NCBI RefSeq assembly: GCF_006385805.1
Contig: NZ_VFSG01000001.1
Span: 868,001 to 932,000 of the forward strand
DNA length: 64,000 bases
Reading direction: 5' to 3'
Source of the DNA: Streptococcus xiaochunlingii
Lineage (GTDB): Bacteria; Bacillota; Bacilli; Lactobacillales; Streptococcaceae
Shown here: positions 34,849 through 43,376 of the stretch, piece after piece
Position numbering within the stretch: the first letter of the stretch is position 1
Layout of the letters: each line of letters begins with the position of its first letter
Notes under the pieces: model-generated
The model's database searches: none
Told to the model about the DNA's origin: nothing
Seen by the model: the letters and a program-made list of their open reading frames with translations, nothing else
Made by a program: the position numbers and the translations under genes

Positions 34849-35460
34849 CTAGTTCTCCACTCTGACTCTCGTTATAATTCCATCTTTATCTGTAATGGAG
34901 AATTCAGAAAGAGAAATCCAGTGGGTTCTAGCCTTGTTTCTCTGAGCTTGCGTAAGCAAATTGACCAAAAACTCTTTATTCTCAACTTCAACCAAATAGT
35001 AGGCAAGACCTACCATTCCATTCTCACGAGGAGCTAAGTTTTTACCACCCCATTCATTTACTGCTAGATGATGGTGATAATTCCCTGATGCTATCCAACT
35101 GACATGTGGAATCGTGAATTTATCCTCAAGACCTAGAGACTCTTGATAAAATGCATATGCCTCTCGGCTATTTTTAACAGATAGGTAAACATGGCCCATG
35201 CGAGTGCCTTCTGCGATCACAAAAGGATCAAGTTCTTTGCCTAATTCATAGATTTCTTGCGCAGACAGCTCTTCTGTGATTCCAGTAATTCGACCATCCT
35301 CACGAATATCCCACTCGTTCACAGGCTTGTCTCTGTTGAGTTCAATGCCATTGCTCTCTAAATCTTCTAGATAGACAGCTTCACTATAGCCATGATCAGC
35401 TCCGCCAACTAGTGGAACCTTTAGGTCTAACAAGCGTTTAAAAATATTTGCCAGATCTTA
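34849..35460 (-). pseudogene. VOC-family (CatE-like) dioxygenase, 5'-truncated by IS relic
   Basis: Encodes the C-terminal two-thirds of a two-module vicinal-oxygen-chelate protein: VGGADHGYSEAVYLEDLESN, WDIREDGRITGITEEL, then a second module with MGHVYLSVKNSREAYAFYQE and GNYHHHLAVNEWGG. Relatives called catechol-2,3-dioxygenase/CatE are about 280 residues; here the first ~90 are missing. No start codon with a ribosome site exists, only a TTG at 35433. The frame runs into the IS1182-like relic near 35460. Probably inactive. Confidence 0.75.
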
Positions 35461-36033
35461 TCAACTTGGATAGGATGGGTATTGAGCATTTGATTAAATA
35501 TAGTCTTTTTGACAAGGAACAGAAGAAAAAACACAAAGAATCTGATAGGAATTTGGATAATTGGACTTACGATGAAACAACAGATACCTACACCCATCCA
35601 GAGAGTTGGGTATAGCAGTTTGATCACCTCAAACACAACCATACCACAACAGATTTTAGACAGGAAATTAGGGTTTATAAGGCAGAACAAGCTGACTTGG
35701 CTTCACAAAAGGGGCTCTATGTGAATGAGAGGTATCAGCTCCTAAAAGTAAAAGAAAGCCAAGCGCTTTTATCTGTCGAAGGCAGTCACATCTTTGCCCA
35801 ACGCAAGGTTAATGTGGAACCTGTCTTTGGGCAGACAAAGGCTTGTTTGGGTTACAAGAGATGTAATCTAAGAGGCAAATGACAGGTTAAAATTGACATG
35901 GGATTGGTTCTCATGGCCAATAACCTCCTCAAATACAATAAGAGAATGACTCAAAATTAAAAAGCTAGAGTTCCACAATTGGAAATCTCTAGCTTTTTTG
36001 TGACTGAGAACAATGTTGTCCCAGACTATTTTT
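35461..36033 (+). mobile_element. IS1182-family transposase relic (right)
   Basis: Plus-strand translation gives the C-terminal part of the transposase: MGIEHLIKYSLFDKEQKKK, LASQKGLYVNERYQLLKVKE, VEPVFGQTKACLGYKRCNL and MGLVLMANNLLKYNKRM. Two in-frame stops (after HPESWV and after NLRGK) interrupt it. The 3' end (35887-36033) is an inverted copy of 33088-33234. Together the two relics bracket the rhodanese/CstR/VOC segment. Confidence 0.82.
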
Positions 36034-36059
36034 TATTTCCTGACTACCAAATCCATCTC

Positions 36060-36890
36060 TTACTGTTTCTTTAAAAGGTTTAGATTCGGATTTTTATGAG
36101 TAAAGAGCACGACCTCAATAAAGGTTCCCACTTGGAAGGCAAAGAGCAAGCCTACCAAAATATTGACCCGATGGTCTGTTTCATAGAATGGGGAATTCCA
36201 TAAGAAGTGATTGGTCACCGTGGAAACTACACACCAGAGACCAAAGAGCTTTTCTTTTTGCTTGGTGCACTGAGACAGGATGAGAAAGGCTCCAACAGAT
36301 ACAACAGCTGTGTAGACTGCATGAGATGCTAAACCACCAGAAATGCGGTTCACTGCCTCTGTTACTGCTGAGAGGTCTCCAGTTCGCGTTTGACGCGCCA
36401 CATAACCTAGATCTTCAATGATTTGGAAACCAAGACCAGATCCAAAGCCGGCAATTAAAATCGATTTCAAATCCTTACGACCCAAAATCAAGAGGATCCA
36501 GAAGGCCACCAGAGCTTTGAAAAATTCTTCAGAAAAAGGTGCTGTCAAAGCATCTGTCCATTTATTAAAGGTACTAACATCCTGAATGAGATGACTATTG
36601 AAATGGTCAATGAGGCTGTTCCCTGAAAAACTGAGCCAGCCAGCAACAAAAGCACCACCAAACATGGTCGCCCACAAAACAAGAAGAGGAACCTCAAATC
36701 TTTTTGCAAGTCGCTTAATAAAGAGATAAAGAGGAACGACAATCACCGCTAAAACGAGCAGATTTAATACCAAATCTCTTCCTGCTACTTGTTTAAATTC
36801 TTGTTGAGAGAGAGAGCCTAGCTCAAACTCCATCCCAATCCCTGCTAAGACCAAAAATAGGAAGAGCAATATTCGTTGAAACTTATTCAT
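36060..36890 (-). CDS. PrsW-like intramembrane metalloprotease
   Basis: A 276-residue protein with about eight hydrophobic helices. PrsW-type motifs are present in order: APFSEEFFKAL (EExxK-like), GSGLGFQIIEDLGY, ASHAVYTAVVS and TNHFLWNS, giving Glu and His residues facing a membrane metal site. Its start overlaps the stop of the upstream C69 dipeptidase by 8 nt, so the two are co-translated. PrsW in Bacillus cleaves a membrane-anchored anti-sigma factor; the target here is unknown, though the neighbouring dipeptidase ends in a transmembrane helix and is a candidate. Confidence 0.75.
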   Translation of the reverse strand: MNKFQRILLFLFLVLAGIGMEFELGSLSQQEFKQVAGRDLVLNLLVLAVIVVPLYLFIKRLAKRFEVPLLVLWATMFGGAFVAGWLSFSGNSLIDHFNSHLIQDVSTFNKWTDALTAPFSEEFFKALVAFWILLILGRKDLKSILIAGFGSGLGFQIIEDLGYVARQTRTGDLSAVTEAVNRISGGLASHAVYTAVVSVGAFLILSQCTKQKEKLFGLWCVVSTVTNHFLWNSPFYETDHRVNILVGLLFAFQVGTFIEVVLFTHKNPNLNLLKKQ

Positions 36891-38544
36891 CCTTCTTACC
36901 TCCCTTTGCTTTCTTTGATTTAATGAAGAAAATTCCTACTCCTATCACTGTCACAAGGGCTAAGCCAATCGTGATGACGAAGTCATAATCAAATGGTACC
37001 AAATTGATTTCTTCTTCTTGGTTTGCATCTTCTTCATCTGTTAAATCGTCAATAGCACCTTGTCCATATTGAGCAATCACCTTTTCTTCTGCTTCTTGAC
37101 GAATTTCTTGCAGACGATCGAAGGTCTTTTGAGCTCGAGTCATGCTCGTTTCTGTCGCTTTTAGGCTCGCCTGCTCTGGCTGCGAAGCGAGGGCAATTTG
37201 TTCTTGGTCACTGATTTCTTGCTCAGCCATCCATTGAGATTCTAGGCGTTCCATTTCAGTACGGATGGCTCCATCTCCGAACAAATCAGGATATTTGGCA
37301 ACTAAATCATTAATGCGAGACATGGTCCAATACCAAGATTGGGGATTATAGGCTGTCCCTAATTCTTGATAGGCTTGGTAGGTATTGGTGATATTGCCAT
37401 AGTAAGGCAGGTAAGGAGCATTTCGTGGGCTTCCCATCGCTAACCACATAGTTCCCCCACCAGCACTATCAGGAACATTGTCCTTTAATTGGAAAATATG
37501 GGCTTCCATGACATTCGGGTTCGAAATCGGGTATTTATAGACTTCATCAAACTTCCCTTTTTCTGGAATCCCTTTTCCATCTAACTCCATTTGATCTTGT
37601 GGTTTGAAGTCTGTTCCTTCTAACCGATTGCGTTGGAGATTCATCGCATCACGTAGCGTCAATTTCCGATCCGTTGTATGCATCAAGTCAAAATACTCGT
37701 CATCGTAGTTCACATCTGCATCTGGATCCAGTGACTTAATACCAGACCAAACACGAGAACGATCTGCCTCATGCAAAGGTGGATTGTAGGATTGAGACAC
37801 ATGGAACTGGCCATCGATTTCTTTATAGGTTCCTGCATCACGGGCGACTTTTTCAACATCCTTCGAGGCAATAGTCCGTTCCTTATCTGAAAAATCAACA
37901 TGTCCTAAGAAGAAGGTATTTGGAAAGACTGCATAGCGATCTTCTGGGAAGAGAATCGCTACATATTGGTGACCAGAAAGGATCTCCATGTACCAGATAC
38001 CTTCCTTGTCCGCGATCGTCACAATATTTCCTTCTGCTGCCCCTTTTTCTTCCACAATTTTCGCAATGAGCTCGACTCCTTCACGAGCCGTTTTGACACT
38101 TGGAAGAACGACAGTGGTGAGGGCAGACTCAGCCAAGCCGTCCTCTACATAAGGATCGACCTTTTTAATGTTGTCATTTGCTGAAGCTGAGACGGTCGCC
38201 GAGATGGACACACCATGCTCATTAAAACCAGCTTCATCAAATACACCCTGTTCTGGTGTAACATCTGGGACAGCTGTATATTTATAACTTACTTCTGGGA
38301 GCTCATACTTAAAGCCATTGGTGGCATCTTCAAAGACCTCCCCTTTCTTGTTATAAGTTCGTTCTCTGACCACAAAGTTCTTATTGTGGTTTGGTTCTAA
38401 GTCCTCCGTACGTCCGTACAAAGCATTCCCATCTGCTGTTAACTTTTTACCGATGATAAAACCTGTACAGGCCTCTACCGGTTGGGCAAAGAGGAAGAGA
38501 GCAGTGATCAAGCCCAAGGCTGATCGAGCATAACGTTTCTTCAT
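36883..38544 (-). CDS. Secreted, membrane-anchored C69-family dipeptidase
   Basis: A 553-residue Ntn hydrolase (PepD/DipA type). The signal peptide ends at VEA and Cys26 follows directly (ACTGFIIGKK), so signal cleavage would expose the N-terminal nucleophile Cys. NALYGRTEDLEPNHNK and EGNIVTIADKEGIWYMEIL are family motifs. A coiled linker precedes a C-terminal transmembrane helix (FVITIGLALVTVIGVGIFFI) and a basic tail. It likely trims dipeptides at the cell surface. Overlaps the PrsW-like gene. The promoter carries a cre-like site. Paralogue at 40979. Confidence 0.9.
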   Translation of the reverse strand: MKKRYARSALGLITALFLFAQPVEACTGFIIGKKLTADGNALYGRTEDLEPNHNKNFVVRERTYNKKGEVFEDATNGFKYELPEVSYKYTAVPDVTPEQGVFDEAGFNEHGVSISATVSASANDNIKKVDPYVEDGLAESALTTVVLPSVKTAREGVELIAKIVEEKGAAEGNIVTIADKEGIWYMEILSGHQYVAILFPEDRYAVFPNTFFLGHVDFSDKERTIASKDVEKVARDAGTYKEIDGQFHVSQSYNPPLHEADRSRVWSGIKSLDPDADVNYDDEYFDLMHTTDRKLTLRDAMNLQRNRLEGTDFKPQDQMELDGKGIPEKGKFDEVYKYPISNPNVMEAHIFQLKDNVPDSAGGGTMWLAMGSPRNAPYLPYYGNITNTYQAYQELGTAYNPQSWYWTMSRINDLVAKYPDLFGDGAIRTEMERLESQWMAEQEISDQEQIALASQPEQASLKATETSMTRAQKTFDRLQEIRQEAEEKVIAQYGQGAIDDLTDEEDANQEEEINLVPFDYDFVITIGLALVTVIGVGIFFIKSKKAKGGKKDE

Positions 38545-38586
38545 ATTGAACTCCTTTAACTAGATATTAACCGTATAACCTCTTTT

Positions 38587-38624
38587 AGTATACCTTTTGA
38601 ACCAAAGTTTGGCAAGCGCTTACA
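38587..38624 (-). promoter_or_regulatory. C69 dipeptidase promoter with cre-like site
   Basis: TTGCCA (38610-38615), 17 nt, TATACT (38587-38592) on the minus strand. TGTAAGCGCTTGCC (38611-38624) matches cre at 13 of 14 positions and overlaps the -35 box, the same geometry as the paralogue's promoter at 42807. Confidence 0.7.
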
Positions 38625-38706
38625 ACGACTGTAATCAATTAGTAATCTATCTGAAAATTGTTTGACCTTCAAATTATTAAACAACCTTCTCTATCTAACT
38701 GTATAC

Positions 38707-38738
38707 AAAAAAGCTCGGAACTTCTTCCAAGCTTTTTC
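38707..38738 (-). terminator. Terminator of lrgAB
   Basis: Minus-strand AAAAAGCTTGGAA/TTCCGAGCTTTTTT stem and T tract after lrgB. Confidence 0.75.
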
Positions 38739-38756
38739 TGAATACTCTCTACCTTT

Positions 38757-39452
38757 TTAGGAAAGAATCAGGCTCGCGACAAGGGGACTTATAAAGACGT
38801 AGAAAACGCCAGTTATCCCAATTGCTAAGCCACCCATAGCTCCGGCTACTTGACCATACTGAAAGGCTGTACCAGTCCCCACCGCATGACCTGTACCCCC
38901 AAGGGCCAAACCAATGGCAACAGGATCCTCTACTTTTAGGAACTTAAGAATCGTTGGTCCTAGGACACTTGTCAGGATACCTGTCGCTACAACGACAACT
39001 AGGGTAATGGTAGTTATTCCCTGCATTTTTTCAGAAATCCCCACTGCCATGGCTGTTGTCACAGACTTAGGAAAGAGGGAAATAGCTAGAAAGTACTTCA
39101 TCCCAAAAAGCTTAGCCAAGACAGCTGTAAAAAGCGTGTTGACTACTACTGCTAGAAAACTACTAAGAAGAATACTCTTGGCATGGTGCTTCATCAAATG
39201 GAAACTCTTATACAAGGGAATTCCCAGGACAACCGTTGAGGGCACAATCAAATTACTGAGGTAGGTCCCGCCAATATTATAGGCCTTATAGGAAATCCCT
39301 GTCAGCTTTAAGAAACCAATGATCAAGACCGTTGCAACTAAGAGGGGGGTCGTGATGGGATGGGGAAAACGACGAAAAATCATCATCCCAATCAGATAGG
39401 CAAAGACTGATAAAGAAATCCCAAAGAGAGGATTTGACCACAAACTTTCCAT
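38757..39452 (-). CDS. lrgB: Antiholin-like protein LrgB
   Basis: A 231-residue membrane protein with five to seven helices and the LrgB/CidB signatures FPKSVTTAMAVGISE and GLALGGTGHAVGTGTAFQYG. With LrgA it modulates murein hydrolase activity; in streptococci and plants relatives also move small carboxylates such as pyruvate or glycolate. It is coupled to lrgA by a 1-nt overlap (TAATG). Confidence 0.93.
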   Translation of the reverse strand: MESLWSNPLFGISLSVFAYLIGMMIFRRFPHPITTPLLVATVLIIGFLKLTGISYKAYNIGGTYLSNLIVPSTVVLGIPLYKSFHLMKHHAKSILLSSFLAVVVNTLFTAVLAKLFGMKYFLAISLFPKSVTTAMAVGISEKMQGITTITLVVVVATGILTSVLGPTILKFLKVEDPVAIGLALGGTGHAVGTGTAFQYGQVAGAMGGLAIGITGVFYVFISPLVASLILS

Positions 39453-39823
39453 TATTTTTTCCCTCCTTCATAATCCCCCTCATACCTTGTCTTGATAAAA
39501 CCGACAACTAAGGCAATAAGGGTTACATTGATGATGATAGCCCCTAAAATAATCAATACGATGGGCAATAAATAAGGCTGGATAACATCAAACTTATCCA
39601 TAATCCCAACCGCTGGAGGTAAAAATAAAATCGTCATATTGGCTAAGAGAAAAGATCCGACCAGATTCACATGGCGGATACGAAGCCATTTCAACTGCAA
39701 GCAAAGAAATAAAATCAGTAGACCGATAATACTTCCTGGAATTGGCAAATGAAAGAGGGTCGATATCCCTTCCCCAATCAAAGAGATGGTAAAGATAATC
39801 ATCAGTTGAACATATAGTTTCAC
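39452..39823 (-). CDS. lrgA: CidA/LrgA family holin-like protein
   Basis: A 123-residue protein with four transmembrane helices (LMIIFTISLIGEGISTLF, IPGSIIGLLILFLCLQL, VGSFLLANMTILFLPPAVG, IVLIILGAIIINVTLIALV). The GTG start at 39823 has GAGGAG at about 7 nt. First gene of lrgAB. The basic C-terminal tail lies in the cytosol. The LytSR-type regulators that often control it are not in this window. Confidence 0.93.
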   Translation of the reverse strand: MKLYVQLMIIFTISLIGEGISTLFHLPIPGSIIGLLILFLCLQLKWLRIRHVNLVGSFLLANMTILFLPPAVGIMDKFDVIQPYLLPIVLIILGAIIINVTLIALVVGFIKTRYEGDYEGGKK

Positions 39824-39863
39824 GCGCTTCTCCTCAAAATTCTTGAAAGATACACTAACAGTC

Positions 39864-39891
39864 TACTCCTTTTCTGTAAAAAATCAAGTAT
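39864..39891 (-). promoter_or_regulatory. Candidate lrgAB promoter
   Basis: TTGATT, about 16 nt, TAGACT on the minus strand, some 45 nt upstream of lrgA. Weak match. Confidence 0.4.
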
Positions 39892-39916
39892 TTTCAGAAA
39901 GTTTTCAGATATAAAA

Positions 39917-39950
39917 AGACAAGGACGACTGCAAGGGTGTCCTTGTCTAG
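39917..39950 (-). terminator. Terminator of tehB
   Basis: AGACAAGGAC and GTCCTTGTCT form a 10-bp stem followed by TTTTTAT on the minus strand, directly after the tehB stop. Confidence 0.8.
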
Positions 39951-39958
39951 AGAGCTAT

Positions 39959-40819
39959 TTATATTTTCTTGGCTAGCATGGTCGCAAAGCGTAAGGCAAT
40001 TCGATTGCCATTTTCATCACGTCGGTGCAGATGCCCTGGATTTTCATTGTATTTAACGAGTTCCCAATCTTTGTAGTAGTCTGCTAGCTCGCCTTCCTTA
40101 AAAGTAAAGGAGAAAGGAACCTGGCAAGGATAGTCCTCTGTATCCATGGCACAAACGATCAAGTTATAGCCACCTGGATTGGTCTGGTCTTGCATATTTC
40201 GAATAATCGCCGGAATGCGATCCGCTTGCAAGAACATGAGGACAACCGTTGAAACAATCAAGTCATAACTTTGTTTTAGGTTCGCTGAGTTGATATCATA
40301 GAGTCCCACAGTCATTTCCAAATCTTCTTGCTCTACAATACTTTGTAGGATCTCTAGGGCCAATTCATTTTGATCGACTGCTGTCACTTCAAAGCCATGT
40401 TGGGCTAAAAAGAGAGCGTTTCGTCCTTGTCCACACCCCAAATCCAAGGCCTTGCCTGGAGAAAGGGACTCCATGGCTTCTAGCACTTCTGAATGGACGG
40501 GATTGCTATTATATTTTTTGGGAAAATAATCTTTGGGTTCACAGTAGAATTCCAAAAACCATTCCACATCATCTGTAAGGGCCTCTACGCGGTGCCAAGC
40601 TTGAGGTTGTGCCATCGGGTTATCCGCACCTGCCTCAAACACATGGCTGGCTACTTCTTCCCCATCTTCCGTCAGCTCAACAAACTTGAGTTTTCCTTTG
40701 AGAACGGTAATCTTTCCCCAAGTACCTACTTTGGTATTGTGTTTTCTTTGGACTGCTTCAGGCATGGTATCCTTGGTCCACAAAGGCATCCGTTTATAAG
40801 CAATTAATTTTTCAGGCAT
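39959..40819 (-). CDS. tehB: SAM-dependent methyltransferase TehB
   Basis: A 286-residue protein. The N-terminal 90 residues are a DUF1971/TehB-type beta domain (KLIAYKRMPLWTKDTMPEAV). The C-terminal class I methyltransferase holds the SAM motif ALDLGCGQGRNALFLA and VDQNELAL. TehB volatilises tellurite by methylation in enterobacteria; the physiological role in streptococci is unclear. The ATG at 40819 has AAGGAG at 9 nt and gives the family length, so the in-frame start at 40879 is rejected. Confidence 0.92.
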   Translation of the reverse strand: MPEKLIAYKRMPLWTKDTMPEAVQRKHNTKVGTWGKITVLKGKLKFVELTEDGEEVASHVFEAGADNPMAQPQAWHRVEALTDDVEWFLEFYCEPKDYFPKKYNSNPVHSEVLEAMESLSPGKALDLGCGQGRNALFLAQHGFEVTAVDQNELALEILQSIVEQEDLEMTVGLYDINSANLKQSYDLIVSTVVLMFLQADRIPAIIRNMQDQTNPGGYNLIVCAMDTEDYPCQVPFSFTFKEGELADYYKDWELVKYNENPGHLHRRDENGNRIALRFATMLAKKI

Positions 40820-40881
40820 CCGTTTCTTCTCCTTCTTTCTATCTATCCCTATCATACAAAAATTGCATGCAAATAACAATA

Positions 40882-40931
40882 AAAAGAGTGGAATTACAAG
40901 CTTCTTTTGTGAAGACTTCTATTCCACTCTC
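40882..40931 (-). terminator. Terminator of the second C69 dipeptidase gene
   Basis: AGAGTGGAAT and ATTCCACTCT close a long hairpin with an internal CTTC/GAAG stem, followed by TTTTTAT on the minus strand. Confidence 0.75.
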
Positions 40932-40978
40932 ATAGAATCCAGTTGAGGCAGGATGCTGATTTAGCAGTCTCAGTCTAC

Positions 40979-42724
40979 TTATTCTTCATTTTCATTCTTT
41001 TTTGATTTTTTAAAGTAGAAACCTGCCAAGCCAAATCCTGCAATAGCCAAAACTCCTAAGACGGCAGATAAACTGCTGTTTGAATCACTTGCCTTGCTAG
41101 ATGATTGACTAGAAGCTGTTTCTTCCTTCTTTTCTGTCTCTTTCGATGCATCTTTTTTAGCTTGAGCTGCTGCGACCAGATTGGCCTTGTTATAGCCATC
41201 ATAAACAAAGTCTGCTTCCAAACCTTTTTCTGTACGAATCTTATCTTCCATCTCACTTTCAACTTGCTTGATTTGTTTGAAGATAGTTTCCGCACGTTTA
41301 AGTGAGTCACTTGTTACTTCGTCTGCAGTAGCTTTCGCTTGGTCATCAGTGAGTCCACTGTATTTTTGATCCAAAGCTGCTTGTTCTTTGATCCAGCCTT
41401 TTTCCAATTCTTTCCACTTCTCTTGGATGCTATTACCAAATAGATCTGGGTATTTCATGACCATTTGGTCAATATGCCAAACAGCCCAATACCAAGAAGT
41501 TGGATCATATTTGGCAGAGCGAACTTTGAATGGTGCGTAGGTATCGTTGACAATACCATAGAATGGCACATAAGGCGTGTTCCGGCTTTGAGCGAGACCT
41601 AACCAAACAACACCACCAAATGGTGTTGGCAAGTCCTTCTTAATTTGGTATACGTGGGCGTTAATGACGTTTTCATTTCCCAAAGCATATTTGTATTTAT
41701 TGGTATCGACTTCTTTACCTGGTTCCACTAAGTCATCTGGTGTGTATTGTTTGAGGTGTTCGAACCGGTTCCGTTGTTCAGCGAAAACATCTTCTAGACT
41801 ATACTTTTTAGAAGGATCCGTTGGTTTGTGCAAGAGGTCAAAGTGCTTATCATCATATTTGATGTCCGCTTTAGGATCCATCAAGGTAATCCCTGCATAG
41901 GTCCGTGAGCGGTTGCGTTCGGTATATTCATCTGGACCATATGAGTCTGCAATATGGAAGTTACCATCTTTATCAGTCTTGTAGTGGTCTGCCTTTTTAG
42001 CAACTGCTTCCACATCTTTTGAAGCAATGACATTGTCCTTGTCCTTGAAATCCACATGTCCTAGATAGTAGGTATTGGCAAAGATGGCATAGCGGTCTTG
42101 AGGGAATTTAATGGCTACATATTGGTGACCAGAGAGGATTTCCATGTACCAGAGTTCATCTTTATCTGCTACGACAATGATGTTTCCTTCGGCAGATCCT
42201 TTTTCATCAAGTACCTTGGCAACCAACTCAATTCCTTCACGAGCTGTTTTGGCACGTGGGAGAACCAAGTCTACCATAGCAGCTTCAGCCAAGCCATTTT
42301 TCACAAGTGGATCTGCTTCCAAAATCTTATCGTGTGGGGTTGCAGATACGGTAGAAGTCATGGAAACGCCCGCTTCGTTAAAGCCGTGTGCTCCGAAATT
42401 CCCGTTGGAACCATCTCCATGGGCTGCATCATAAGTTGCGGTATATTTCATTTCATGACTCAAGTGGGGATAAGCAAAGCCGTTGGATTCGTCCTCCAAC
42501 ATATCCCCATCCTTATAGTCTTTGGCAGGTACCACTTCGTAAGTTTTATTGTGGCGACCACCATCGGGAGCATAAGGATAGTCTTCAGTCCGCCCAAAGA
42601 GCATGGAACCATCTGTCGTGAGTTCCTTCCCAACAATGAAGGCTGAGCAGGCCTGCGCAACTTGAACTGGAATCAAGGCAAAGGCCATCAAAGCAATCAT
42701 CAGTTTGACCAGTAGTTTTCTCAT
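40979..42724 (-). CDS. Secreted, membrane-anchored C69-family dipeptidase (paralogue)
   Basis: A 581-residue Ntn hydrolase closely resembling the one at 36883. The signal peptide ends VAQA with Cys26 next (CSAFIVGKEL), the expected nucleophile. Shared motifs include DGSMLFGRTEDYPYAPDGG, EGNIIVVADKDELWYMEIL and FANTYYLGHVDF. A Lys/Glu/Ser-rich linker (about 520-550) leads to a C-terminal helix (AVLGVLAIAGFGLAGFYF) and KKSKKNENEE tail. It is monocistronic between a cre-bearing promoter and a terminator. Confidence 0.9.
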   Translation of the reverse strand: MRKLLVKLMIALMAFALIPVQVAQACSAFIVGKELTTDGSMLFGRTEDYPYAPDGGRHNKTYEVVPAKDYKDGDMLEDESNGFAYPHLSHEMKYTATYDAAHGDGSNGNFGAHGFNEAGVSMTSTVSATPHDKILEADPLVKNGLAEAAMVDLVLPRAKTAREGIELVAKVLDEKGSAEGNIIVVADKDELWYMEILSGHQYVAIKFPQDRYAIFANTYYLGHVDFKDKDNVIASKDVEAVAKKADHYKTDKDGNFHIADSYGPDEYTERNRSRTYAGITLMDPKADIKYDDKHFDLLHKPTDPSKKYSLEDVFAEQRNRFEHLKQYTPDDLVEPGKEVDTNKYKYALGNENVINAHVYQIKKDLPTPFGGVVWLGLAQSRNTPYVPFYGIVNDTYAPFKVRSAKYDPTSWYWAVWHIDQMVMKYPDLFGNSIQEKWKELEKGWIKEQAALDQKYSGLTDDQAKATADEVTSDSLKRAETIFKQIKQVESEMEDKIRTEKGLEADFVYDGYNKANLVAAAQAKKDASKETEKKEETASSQSSSKASDSNSSLSAVLGVLAIAGFGLAGFYFKKSKKNENEE

Positions 42725-42806
42725 AGTCGATCTCCTTTATGACTACAAAAGAGGCTAGAAAATCATTTTCAAGCCGACGAAAAACAACTATACCAACGCT
42801 ACCTTC

Positions 42807-42844
42807 AGTATACTCTTATCCAGATAATAATGCAAGCGGTTTCA
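42807..42844 (-). promoter_or_regulatory. Promoter and cre site of the C69 paralogue
   Basis: TTGCAT (42830-42835), 17 nt, TATACT (42807-42812) on the minus strand. TGAAACCGCTTGCA (42831-42844) fits TGNAANCGNTNNCA completely and overlaps the -35 box. CcpA repression is inferred. Confidence 0.75.
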
Positions 42845-42857
42845 AGAAAGGAAATTT

Positions 42858-42905
42858 AAAAATAGGAACAGTTTTCAGCCCTTGCTTCAGCTGTTCCTAT
42901 TTCTT
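42858..42905 (-). terminator. Terminator of rnr-smpB
   Basis: AATAGGAACAG and CTGTTCCTATT pair over an 18-nt loop after the smpB stop, with a T run on the minus strand. Confidence 0.7.
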
Positions 42906-42908
42906 ACT

Positions 42909-43376
42909 TTAACGCGTATTGTATTGCTTCATGACACGAGCAATGTCACGATTTTGCTCCCGCCGTTTGATGGATTCACGTTTGTCATAATCGTGCTTCC
43001 CTTTGGCTAAGCCCAGCAAGAGCTTGGCGTAGCCATCCTTAAGGTAAACCTTAAGGGGAACTAGAGTCATCCCTGTTCCTTTAGTCTCCTGCTCCAACTT
43101 TTGAATTTGCTTCTTATGCAGCAAGAGTTTGCGACGACGCTCTGGGTCTTGGTTCCAGATATTGCCTTCCTCATAGGGAGCAATATGAACATTGCTGAGC
43201 CAGACTTCCCCATTTTTGACTTGGGCAAATCCATCCTTGAGGTTGATACGAGCTGCTCGAACACTCTTGATTTCTGTACCAGTCAGGACCATTCCTGCTT
43301 CAATGGTTTCAACAATTGTATAATCGTGGCTTGCTTTCTTATTTTGTGCGACGACCTTTCCCTCGCCCTTTGCCAT
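42909..43376 (-). CDS. smpB: SsrA-binding protein SmpB
   Basis: A 155-residue trans-translation factor that delivers tmRNA to stalled ribosomes. The OB-fold shows [20 protein letters not shown], then [15 protein letters not shown], and LLLHKKQI. The basic tail [18 protein letters not shown] reads into the mRNA channel. The gene overlaps the end of rnr by 38 nt, a close functional pairing because RNase R degrades the faulty mRNA. Confidence 0.97.
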   Translation of the reverse strand: MAKGEGKVVAQNKKASHDYTIVETIEAGMVLTGTEIKSVRAARINLKDGFAQVKNGEVWLSNVHIAPYEEGNIWNQDPERRRKLLLHKKQIQKLEQETKGTGMTLVPLKVYLKDGYAKLLLGLAKGKHDYDKRESIKRREQNRDIARVMKQYNTR

